Shown: in pieces, positions 26,531 through 34,192 of the stretch
Layout: each line of letters opens with the position of its first letter
Numbering within the stretch: the stretch's first letter is position 1
Assembly (NCBI RefSeq): GCF_014650695.1
Contig: NZ_BMVL01000013.1
Coordinates: forward strand, 1 to 34,634
Direction: 5' to 3'
DNA: 34,634 bases
Origin: Streptomyces avidinii
GTDB lineage: Bacteria; Actinomycetota; Actinomycetes; Streptomycetales; Streptomycetaceae
Translations under genes and position numbers: made by a program
Notes under the pieces: generated by a model
The model's database searches: none
Told to the model about the DNA's origin: nothing
The model's input: the letters and a program-made list of their open reading frames with translations, nothing else

Positions 26531-29500
26531 TCAAGCCTTCTTCCCCTGACGGCCTGCCGTGGCGGCCTTGCCGTCCAGTACGGCGCCCGTTTCGTCTCCC
26601 TCGGGCGAGTCCTCACCGTCGGAGCCGGACTGGCCCGCCCCGGCCGCGTAGCCCCACGCGGGTGCCCCGCCGACCACGTCGTAGAGGCCGGCCCCCGGCA
26701 CCAGCAGGTTGATCTCGTTCTCCGTCTCGCGCATCGACTGGGCGACGGTGAGCTCGTCCCAGGTGGCGCCGGTGGCCCGGTTGAGCAGTCCGCTGAGCCG
26801 CTGGCCCTGCCACGCCGCCTCCTCGTATCCGAGGCGGGCGGAGCCCTGCTTCTTGCGCGCCCAGGCGTCCTTGAGGACCTCGATGCGCTCCCCGAGGTAC
26901 TTGCGCGCGCGCGGCCCGCCGACGGTCTCGGCGCGGGCCAGGAACCGCTCGGTGACCTGCTGCGCGACAGGGCCGTCGAGGTCGATGTCGTAGGCGTCGT
27001 GGTTGCGGGAGTGGGGAGTGGTCGCATTGCGCACGGCGGCGATCCACGCCGCCGCCGTCGTCCGGTCCAGGGACCGGCGGGCGAACGGGGTGACGGAGAG
27101 GGCTTCGACCTGCCGGTAGAAGGTGGCGTGGTAGTGCCCGAAGTTCTCGAAGTGCGCCAGGTCCCGTGGCCGCGTCCAGTTGTAGAGCGCCACGACCAGC
27201 CCCGGGCGCTGGGCGTCACGGCCCACGCGCGAGGACGCCTGGATGTACTCGGCCGTGTTCTTGGGCTGGCCGACGACCATCATGAGGCCGAAGCGGGAGA
27301 CGTCGACCCCCACCTGGAGCATGGACGTCGCGATCACCGCGTCGACCGCTCCCGTGCCCTCGTTGCGCAGTCCGAGCTTCGAGAAGTCGATGCGCTGCTT
27401 GTGCTGTCCGGCCTCACGCAGTTCGTCGGCGACCGCCTGCCGGCGCACGGTGGTGTCCATGGACTCGTCGAAGGACACCTCCAGGCGGGCCAGCACCTCC
27501 GTGATGTCCGCGGAGGAGATGCGCGAGGTCAGCTCCTGGACGGACAGCATCTCCGTGCGGCGCAGGAGGCGGTTCGACAGGCCCTTGCGGGTTCCGTGGA
27601 TCCGTACGCGGGTGGCGATGTCGTCGTCGAGGAAGCGCCGCATACCGGCGAGTTCCCGCGTGGCGTTGAAGTAGCCGACGAGCGTCATGTACGGGTCGGC
27701 GGGCTTGCCGTGCCGGTCGAAGAGGGTCTGGCCGGCCAGGAACAGGATCTCGGCGACCCTGATCTCGGCCTGCTTCATACGGACGCCGTGGGCGCAGATG
27801 CCCAGGTATCGCCGCCCCGGCGCCTCCTTCGACAGCTCGACCTGCTGGGAGAAGAAGGTGTCGCCGATGTCGATGACCTGGGGCGGGAAGATCGCCGACT
27901 TCCGTGCGAAGACGCCGCTGATCTGGTCCGCCGACCGCTTGGTCGTCGCCGTCGATGCCACGATCTTGGGTCCGACCCGGACGGTGGTGCCGTAGGCGTC
28001 CTGCGCGGACCAGCCGCACAGCTCGTCGACGGCCGCCTCGAACAGGCCGACCGTGGTGCCCAGCGCACCGGAGATCAGGTGGAGTTCGTCCTGGATGATC
28101 AGGTCCGGCGGGCGCAGCCGCGTCACCGGCTTGCTCTTCACGGCCGCGTGCTTGCCCTTGGCCTGGTGCTTGTCCCCGCACTTGATCCGGGTGTCGAGAT
28201 CAGCGTGCCGGTAGCCGTGCCTCGGGCAGAGGTCGGAGACCCGTCCGAACAGCATGCCCGCCTGACCGCGCCAGGGCAGCTGCGCCAGCTTGTCGACGGT
28301 GGCGATCAGCAGGCTGGGGGCCAGCCGGTAGATCTCCTCGTCCACCGTCAGGATGGGCAGTCCCTCACCCGGTGAGCGGCGCTGCGAGAACGGACAGGCC
28401 TGCTTGCCCTCGCCGTTGGGGCAGTAGAGCAGGATGCGGCGCAGGTCGTCGTCGGCGTGCAGGTCGCGCTGGGCGCTCAGGGCGGAGCCGCACCAGGGGC
28501 AGGCCAGCGTCTGGAGCACCTTCGCGCCCTTGCCGTCCCCGGCGTCCTTGGCCTCGGCGATCTGCTTCTGGGCCTCGTCGAACCCGTTCGGGGAGACCGC
28601 ACCGCCCACCCAGAGGCCGATCCGGAAGGGGGTCGTCCCCCAGCGCACGTCGCCGCCGTCATACGCCTCGCGGCGCAGCACCTCGGCGGCGCAGACCAGC
28701 GCCGCCGCACGCTGGAACTGCTGGGCGGTCAGCAGCCGCAGGGTGTACCGCATCAGCACGGCGACGCCGGCCTCGCCGCTGCGGGCGTCCTCCCCCGTGC
28801 CGATCGTCCCCTGAAGGCGGCGGATGGCGAAGGCGAAGGCCGCGAGACCGAGGTAGGCCTCGGTCTTGCCGCCACCGGTCGGGAAGAACAGCAGGTCGAC
28901 GATGCCGTCCGGACCCGCCTCGCGCTCCTTCAGCGTCGGGTCGGCGAGCGCCCGAAGGTTGAGGAGTACGAAGGCCAGCTGGAACGGGCGCCACGATGCG
29001 GCTGCCGGACCCTCGGCGTCGATGCGCTTCTTCGCCTCCTGGAAGGCGATGCCCTCCCGCTCCCGCAGCGCCGCGATGGCAGTGTGGCGCCGCTGCAGGG
29101 CCATCGCCCGGTTGGCGAAGCGGAACGCCTCCAGCACCTCGGGGTGTTCGGGGTTCGAGAGGGCGTCCACGCCGAGAGCGATCCGGACGGCCACGTCCCG
29201 GGCCTGTCCCACCGCGTCGAGAGCACTGGTGCGCAGCGCCCCGGTCAGCTGCTCCGCCTGTGCCTCCCGCTCGTCGAGCCAGGCGCTGTATCCGTCGGCG
29301 AGCGGAGCCAGGGCGTCGCTCAGCGCGGCCGGAGGGAGCACGGCGAGCTCGTCCATGGACAGCTCGATGCCGTCGAGGTGCTGCGCGTTCGCGCCGGACG
29401 GGGCGATCGTGGCCGGGACGTCGTGGATCGGCAGCCAGGTGGTCGTGAGGGCGTGGGCCCTGCGCTCCCCCTTGTCGATGGTGACCGCCACGGCCACGTT

Positions 29501-30397
29501 GCGGCCCGCCGCGTGCTTCAGGTGGTTGCGGTAGAGCAGCGTCAGGTGCTGCTCCTCCAGGTCGGCCGCCCCGAGGGCGTCCTGGGCGGCTTCCTCGGCC
29601 TCGTCCAGCGGATCGGATATCGGCAGGAAGACCGGCGCCTTGCCGTCGGTGGCGGTGACGTGCAGCTCGGTCTGGAACAGCCAGGCCGCGTCCTTGGCCT
29701 GCTGGGGTTCGTCCTGCGCGTTGACGAGCGACAGCTCGACGACACGGCTGGGTCCCGCGGCACCCGGCCGGTTGCGTACTTCCGCGACCAGCCGCACGCC
29801 GGGGGCGTCCTCCTGGTCGGCGGTGAGCGGCAGGACCTGGCGGGGCGCGCCGTCGACCGGGACGGTGACGAGCTTCTCCACCTGCTCCCGGGTCCAGGTG
29901 GCACGCGCGACGCCGTCGTCGCCCAGGACCTGCGACCGGTGGTACTGCCCCCATCGGACCCGCACGGTGACCGCAGCCGCGTGGTCCGCCGCCGGGACGG
30001 CGAACATCAGGCCCATCGACGAGGCCCACATGCGCCCCGCGTTCTGGGTGGTGAGCCGCTCCGGAAGCCCCTGGTCGGTGCCGTCGCCCTCTCCGTCGGA
30101 GTCGTCGAGAAGCTGCTCGTCGGCGGCGGCGAGGGTGGTGCTCAGGGCACGCTTCGGACCGATCCGCCCGACCAGGTACCGGTCGCGGGGACCGGCCGCC
30201 CGGTGGTCGAACTCTTCGTCCGGTCCGTCCCACGGGCCGAGCAGGTCCCGGCTGATGAGTTCGCCCAGGTCGTCCCGGATCTCGTACGAGGATGCCGGCA
30301 CGAAGTCCTGCGCCACCTCGCGGACCCGCTGGAGGAGGTCCTCCTCCAGAGTGCCGCTCCCGCTCCCCGACCCTTCGGCGGTCTTGCCCGTCGCCAT
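26531..30397 (-). CDS. drmA: DISARM superfamily-2 helicase DrmA
   Basis: This 1288-residue protein starts at an ATG at 30397 with GAGG 9 nt upstream. Helicase motifs: Walker A FPTGGGKTEAY with K511, DELH box at D770-H773, ASTATTK (motif III-like), and ASSRVGRD near 1056 as motif VI. Between Walker A and the DELH box lie Cys clusters (CPWCGS near 632, CPNG...ACPF about 658-668, and C/H pairs near 724-740) that look like zinc ribbons. In DISARM, DrmA with DrmB loads on DNA carrying a 5' overhang and is blocked or opened by DNA modification state. All ATPase motifs look intact. The usual partner methyltransferase is not in this window. Confidence 0.95.
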   Translation of the reverse strand: MATGKTAEGSGSGSGTLEEDLLQRVREVAQDFVPASSYEIRDDLGELISRDLLGPWDGPDEEFDHRAAGPRDRYLVGRIGPKRALSTTLAAADEQLLDDSDGEGDGTDQGLPERLTTQNAGRMWASSMGLMFAVPAADHAAAVTVRVRWGQYHRSQVLGDDGVARATWTREQVEKLVTVPVDGAPRQVLPLTADQEDAPGVRLVAEVRNRPGAAGPSRVVELSLVNAQDEPQQAKDAAWLFQTELHVTATDGKAPVFLPISDPLDEAEEAAQDALGAADLEEQHLTLLYRNHLKHAAGRNVAVAVTIDKGERRAHALTTTWLPIHDVPATIAPSGANAQHLDGIELSMDELAVLPPAALSDALAPLADGYSAWLDEREAQAEQLTGALRTSALDAVGQARDVAVRIALGVDALSNPEHPEVLEAFRFANRAMALQRRHTAIAALREREGIAFQEAKKRIDAEGPAAASWRPFQLAFVLLNLRALADPTLKEREAGPDGIVDLLFFPTGGGKTEAYLGLAAFAFAIRRLQGTIGTGEDARSGEAGVAVLMRYTLRLLTAQQFQRAAALVCAAEVLRREAYDGGDVRWGTTPFRIGLWVGGAVSPNGFDEAQKQIAEAKDAGDGKGAKVLQTLACPWCGSALSAQRDLHADDDLRRILLYCPNGEGKQACPFSQRRSPGEGLPILTVDEEIYRLAPSLLIATVDKLAQLPWRGQAGMLFGRVSDLCPRHGYRHADLDTRIKCGDKHQAKGKHAAVKSKPVTRLRPPDLIIQDELHLISGALGTTVGLFEAAVDELCGWSAQDAYGTTVRVGPKIVASTATTKRSADQISGVFARKSAIFPPQVIDIGDTFFSQQVELSKEAPGRRYLGICAHGVRMKQAEIRVAEILFLAGQTLFDRHGKPADPYMTLVGYFNATRELAGMRRFLDDDIATRVRIHGTRKGLSNRLLRRTEMLSVQELTSRISSADITEVLARLEVSFDESMDTTVRRQAVADELREAGQHKQRIDFSKLGLRNEGTGAVDAVIATSMLQVGVDVSRFGLMMVVGQPKNTAEYIQASSRVGRDAQRPGLVVALYNWTRPRDLAHFENFGHYHATFYRQVEALSVTPFARRSLDRTTAAAWIAAVRNATTPHSRNHDAYDIDLDGPVAQQVTERFLARAETVGGPRARKYLGERIEVLKDAWARKKQGSARLGYEEAAWQGQRLSGLLNRATGATWDELTVAQSMRETENEINLLVPGAGLYDVVGGAPAWGYAAGAGQSGSDGEDSPEGDETGAVLDGKAATAGRQGKKA

Positions 30398-30517
30398 CAG
30401 TGCATCCCTCTTTCGTCCCTCGCGCGGTGCCCTCGCGGGCCCCTCCCCACAGCGCGGCCGACGCCGCCCGACCGTGACAGCCGGTCGTGATCCCGATGCT
30501 AGCGAGCACGGCTGACA
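30398..30517. promoter_or_regulatory. Gap upstream of drmA with hairpin
   Basis: This 120-bp spacer contains a perfect 6-bp hairpin: CGACCG (30469-30474) with CGGTCG (30482-30487) and a 7-nt loop. The spacer is long enough for a separate drmA promoter, and the hairpin could be an operator or weak terminator. I could not assign promoter boxes. Confidence 0.35.
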
Positions 30518-32737
30518 TCAGAATGCCGGTACCGCCCCGGACAGGGCCCGTTCGAGCAGTTCGGCGATGTCCTTGTCCCCGCGCTCGGCCAGCCGCTCCA
30601 GCAGAGCGGGACCTTCCTGGCCGGGGTCCGTGCCGATGCGCCGCGCGATCACCTCCGCCGCCTCCGCCGGGGTCACCGCGGCCGTCCAGCCGGTGAGCCG
30701 GGCGGCCCCCGTCTCGGGGCTGAGTCCGTCCGGAGGTGCGGGCAGCCGCAGTGCGTTGAGGTGGCCGTCGGTCACGTTGAAGAAGACCTGGTCGCCGACG
30801 CTCGCCCCGATGTGCTCCAGCAGGGGCTTCACCGAGCCGAAAGTGGGCTGGGCACGCCAGGTCAGGGACGTCTCCCCGGCCTCGTGACGCAGCTGGACCG
30901 GTTCGCGCTGGGGGGCGGCACCGACATGGGCGGCCCAGCCGGCGGGCACCGGGAAGCCCGAGCCACGCAGGTGGTCGGCGGTCATTTCCGCCCGGTACCA
31001 CCAGCGTCCGTCGGCTCCGACGAAGCAGCGTCGCGTACCGGCGACGTCGTTGCGCGGCACGTACGGCGCGTCCTGCTCGCTCGACTCATCGGCGACGCGG
31101 ACCCAGCCACGACGGGTGCGGGCGAAGCCGGGTCCGGCGAGGTTGGTGCGGACCGATGCGGCCGAAACGTCGAAGCGGGAGCTGATGGCCTCGGCGATCG
31201 CGTTCACCTCGGCCTCCCCGCCCGCGTTGGCGATCTCGCGGGCGATCATCTCCCGGATTCCGAGGTACTCCTCGCCGCCCCACGCGCGCAGACCGTACAG
31301 GTTGCGGTCGACCCGGAGGAATCGCTCGTCGGTCCAGATCTGGTTGCGCATGCTGTTGATGGCGGTGCCGTCGGCGAGCTGCGCGTGGATGTCCTCCATG
31401 GACATCGGCGTCCCGTGCAGGGCGAGCACGGCGGCGGCCCGGTCGTTGAGCGAACGCCCCCAGTACAGCAGCCGTCCATCCCGCACCTGAAAGCGCCCGA
31501 TGTCGGCCGCCCAGTCGGCGAGCACCTCGCCCCGGACTCCGTAGCGCAGCCCTAGGGCCACCGCCTCGTCCCAGGCCAACGGGGTGTCCCCGCAGGCGGC
31601 GAGCAGTTCCTCCTGCATGACGGCCCTCAGTGCGGCCGCGTCGCCCTGCACGATCCAGGTCCCGACGAGTGTCCCGCCGGGCAGCAGCCGCGCCACGATG
31701 TCACCGAGCGGCACGCCCATCGCTTCCACGGGGCGGGCGTGGTCCGGGTGCAGTGCGTGCACCTCGGCCACCTGGCCCACGGTGCCGAGCCGTTCGGCCA
31801 CGGCGGCCAGGTGCCCGGCGAAGGCCCGTCCATCCTCGTCGGCTGAGAGCCACCGCCGGACGGAGCCCATGACGGTGCGCTCCAACTGCCGCACCCTTTC
31901 CCGGCTGACGGAGAACCGCTCACCCAGGTACTGGAGCTTCATCGGCTCGTCGGTGAACGTCCGCTGCCCGGCGATCACCAGGGCACGCTCGTCCCAATCG
32001 GCGACCAGCCGCACGAAGGCCGCGAGCGGCTCGGCCATCAGCCCGGGGACGGGCGGCGGGCTCGCATCGCCGACGTGCGGCTCTTCGGCGTCTTCGGTCG
32101 AGTCGTGGTCCTCGAAGGCTTCACGCGGCGCCGGAAGTTCTACGGCCTCAGACTGATCCCCCGTCTGGTCCTCGACGGACTCGGGGACCGGCACCGGCGA
32201 CGGCACCGGCTCGTCCTCGGACCGCTCCTCCAACCCCTGGAGCACGGCGAGCGCCGCACGTACCTCGGCCGGTGCGTCCTCCGGCAGCCATCGGGCGATC
32301 ACGGACACGGCATCCCGTACGCGTGCCCCCTCGCTCTCCTCCCGAGGTACGCCGCGCTGGTGCAGCCGGTCCAGGATCGAGCCGAACGCTTCCGCCAGAG
32401 CCCGATCCCCGTCCACGACCCCGGGGCCGGCCTCCCGAGCGACCTGCGCCACCGTCTTGCCCGGCTCGACTCCCGGGGTACCGAGCAGCCGCAGTACGGG
32501 GATCACGTCCCCGAGCTCGACGTGCGGCCACAGGGACCGCAGGGCCTGCGCCACCTGGTGGCTGAGCGCCTCGGCTCCGATGACCCGCTCGGTCTCCATC
32601 AACGGTGTTGCGTGCCACCAGCCGAGCGGCAGCCGTACGTCCTCCAGCCGGGCGGCGAGCAGATGCGGATCGGCGTAGCGAAGGGCGGGCAGGAGGTCGG
32701 CCAGGGAAGTGGAGGCGTAAGGAGCGGAGGATGTCAT
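30518..32737 (-). CDS. Sigma-70 region-4-like HTH protein upstream of DISARM core
   Basis: This 739-residue protein is of unassigned function. Layout: a helical N-terminus (1-165), an acidic Pro/Glu-rich linker (about 165-240), then a sigma-70 region-4-like helix-turn-helix (about 264-295) with YLGERFSVSRERVRQLE, the hallmark RERVRQLE recognition segment. Residues about 430-560 hold repeated winged-helix-like segments (GTPMSMEDIHAQL, RFLRVDRNLYGLRAWG and a second copy-like stretch ending RTRRGWVRV) resembling HARE-HTH/RpoE-delta folds. The C-terminal 170 residues are unknown. It lacks sigma regions 2 and 3, so it is unlikely to be a complete sigma factor. It sits 120 bp before drmA on the same strand and could regulate the island or be a DNA-recognition part of the defence complex. 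Start ATG 32737 has a weak GGAG 13-16 nt upstream. Confidence 0.85.
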   Translation of the reverse strand: MTSSAPYASTSLADLLPALRYADPHLLAARLEDVRLPLGWWHATPLMETERVIGAEALSHQVAQALRSLWPHVELGDVIPVLRLLGTPGVEPGKTVAQVAREAGPGVVDGDRALAEAFGSILDRLHQRGVPREESEGARVRDAVSVIARWLPEDAPAEVRAALAVLQGLEERSEDEPVPSPVPVPESVEDQTGDQSEAVELPAPREAFEDHDSTEDAEEPHVGDASPPPVPGLMAEPLAAFVRLVADWDERALVIAGQRTFTDEPMKLQYLGERFSVSRERVRQLERTVMGSVRRWLSADEDGRAFAGHLAAVAERLGTVGQVAEVHALHPDHARPVEAMGVPLGDIVARLLPGGTLVGTWIVQGDAAALRAVMQEELLAACGDTPLAWDEAVALGLRYGVRGEVLADWAADIGRFQVRDGRLLYWGRSLNDRAAAVLALHGTPMSMEDIHAQLADGTAINSMRNQIWTDERFLRVDRNLYGLRAWGGEEYLGIREMIAREIANAGGEAEVNAIAEAISSRFDVSAASVRTNLAGPGFARTRRGWVRVADESSEQDAPYVPRNDVAGTRRCFVGADGRWWYRAEMTADHLRGSGFPVPAGWAAHVGAAPQREPVQLRHEAGETSLTWRAQPTFGSVKPLLEHIGASVGDQVFFNVTDGHLNALRLPAPPDGLSPETGAARLTGWTAAVTPAEAAEVIARRIGTDPGQEGPALLERLAERGDKDIAELLERALSGAVPAF

Positions 32738-32893
32738 GGTCGGGCGACACTCCAGAGACGGGGGCAGGTGGCCACGGTCGGTGACTGACTCGCTCGACGT
32801 TACGGGCCTCCACTGACAGTCACTCCATGATCACCCCTCTTGTGCCCTCTGACCAGGCCAAAGTGCACATCCGTCAGGAGCCGTAGCGGTTCC
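32738..32893. promoter_or_regulatory. Gap upstream of the sigma-like gene
   Basis: This 156-bp gap is the most likely site for the main promoter of the defence island on the minus strand. It has a short ACTG-A-CAGT palindrome within CACTGACAGTCAC near 32812-32823. No convincing -35/-10 pair stands out, and there is no terminator-grade hairpin after the upstream gene. Confidence 0.35.
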
Positions 32894-33733
32894 TCACGCG
32901 ACGGACGGGTTGTCCTTCCCGGGACCACAGTCCGCGCACAGGGCGTCGGGGACGTGGCTGCGGAAGGCACGTTCGCATTCGTCGCACGTGATGAGGGGTG
33001 CGGGCCGTGGACGCTGCGGCTCGGGTGCGGACACCGGGAGGGGTGGCGGCAGGAGAGTGGTGAGCCGGTGCTCCAGGAAGCGGGGCGGATGGTGGATGGG
33101 GACCGGCGCGGGCGGCAGGTTGGCGGTGAGCGTGCGGGTGATCTGCTCGGGGGACGCATGCCGAGCGAGCCACTCCTCGACGGCGGGCGTCAGCCGCTGA
33201 ACGTCACGCACCGAGAGGATCAGGCGGGCGTCGACCGTCCGTAGCCGGGCCAGGAGGTCTCCGGCTGGCCCTGTGGTGGCAGATGGGACGGGCTCGGGTT
33301 CGGGTTGGGCTTGCGGCGCGGCCACTTGCTGCGGAGCCAGCACGGCTGAAGGTACGGCTGCACAACCGGGTTTGTCGTAGGCGAGGGTGCGGGTCGCGAA
33401 ACGGCCGCCACCGAGCGAAATCCTCCGGCGCTCCAGATATCCGGCTTCCTCAAGCTCGTTGAGGGCCCGGCGGATGGTGATCTCGCCCTCGCGGAAGCGG
33501 AGGGTGAGGGCCTTGGCGGTGACGCTGACCCCGTCCGGAACGGACTGGATGTAGACGGCGAGCCCGATCGCAACGGCGGACAGCTGCGGATGCTGGGCCA
33601 GGTGGTTGCCGACGACCGTGAACCGGTCGGTGTGGCGGTGGCGGAAGTGGATCACGCCGGCGCTGGGGGCGTCCACGGGGATCGGATTCTCGGGGCGCGC
33701 GGGCGCGACCGCGTTAGACTGCGGATCAGCCAT
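32894..33733 (-). CDS. Winged-helix DNA-binding protein with C-terminal zinc ribbon
   Basis: This 279-residue protein has an N-terminal region (about 35-110) of the streptomycete type FTVVGNHLAQHPQLSAVAIG, followed by ITIRRALNELEEAGYL and then RFATRTLAY, which reads as a winged helix. The middle is Pro/Ala-rich. The C-terminus has a CDEC...CADC pair (about 255-275) that should bind zinc. Proteins of this kind are common in Streptomyces and usually annotated as helix-turn-helix proteins; their function is not established. It is on the same strand as the defence island, 156 bp upstream of the sigma-like gene, and may be a local regulator or an unrelated neighbour. Confidence 0.8.
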   Translation of the reverse strand: MADPQSNAVAPARPENPIPVDAPSAGVIHFRHRHTDRFTVVGNHLAQHPQLSAVAIGLAVYIQSVPDGVSVTAKALTLRFREGEITIRRALNELEEAGYLERRRISLGGGRFATRTLAYDKPGCAAVPSAVLAPQQVAAPQAQPEPEPVPSATTGPAGDLLARLRTVDARLILSVRDVQRLTPAVEEWLARHASPEQITRTLTANLPPAPVPIHHPPRFLEHRLTTLLPPPLPVSAPEPQRPRPAPLITCDECERAFRSHVPDALCADCGPGKDNPSVA

Positions 33734-33985
33734 CGGGAAGTTCTGCTCTTCCGGATCGGTCAGGCCCTCGTCAGGATTGCCGTCCTGTCGGGGGCCGTCT
33801 GCGTGTATGGGGTTGTTTGCGCCGACCGTACCCCACCGGTCAGGGTCCGTGTCGCGCCCTTCACCCGATCGTGTGGCGACGGGAGTTGGGCCACCGGGTT
33901 TGGTTGGGTGGGTTCTCTCCCGTTCCTTTGAAGGGCGACGCGCCGGACCGGGGTCCAGGAATCCGCGCCCCGGCGGCGGCCCGCT
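33734..33985. other. Intergenic region with no recognised gene
   Basis: These 252 bp lie between the DUF397 gene end and the winged-helix gene start. They hold a small 5-bp hairpin (GACCG 33824-33828 with CGGTC 33837-33841). No coding frame here has supporting features. It probably contains the promoter of the winged-helix gene. Confidence 0.4.
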
Positions 33986-34192
33986 CTATGCCTCTCGGAC
34001 GTGCCGCACGAAGGCGCTCCAGGCCGCGTTTCCGACGAGGATCACGGGACCGGCGGTGTCCTTGCTGTCCCGGACGGGGACGGCACCGGGGATGTGGTCA
34101 GCGACCTCTACGCAGTCGCCGCCCTGCGTGTTGCTGTAGCTGGACTTGCGCCACTTTGCGGCGCTGAGCTCGGGTCGGGAGACGGACGTCAC
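33986..34192 (-). CDS. DUF397 small protein
   Basis: This 68-residue protein has the family signature AKWRKSSYSNTQGGDCVEVA near the N-terminus, VPVRDSKD in the middle, and a terminal W-x-x-F segment. It starts at a GTG at 34192 with GGAGG 9 nt upstream. DUF397 proteins in actinomycetes are commonly paired with an XRE/DUF5753 regulator, as here, and are thought to act as partner or antitoxin-like small proteins; this is not settled. Its 5' end lies within the 3' end of the upstream regulator frame. Confidence 0.9.
   Translation of the reverse strand: MTSVSRPELSAAKWRKSSYSNTQGGDCVEVADHIPGAVPVRDSKDTAGPVILVGNAAWSAFVRHVREA

Noticed and set aside
24700..27219. Minus-strand 839-residue frame spanning drmA and drmB
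   Set aside because: Different frame from both genes, Arg/Pro-rich, no motifs; shadow of drmA/drmB.
15564..32737. Mobile element or integrase accounting for the defence island
   Set aside because: No transposase, integrase, att-like direct repeats or tRNA fragment were seen.
30518..32737. Calling the sigma-like protein DrmD, DrmE or a true sigma factor
   Set aside because: No SNF2 helicase motifs for DrmD, nothing identifying it as DrmE, and sigma regions 2-3 are missing; only the region-4-like helix is supported.
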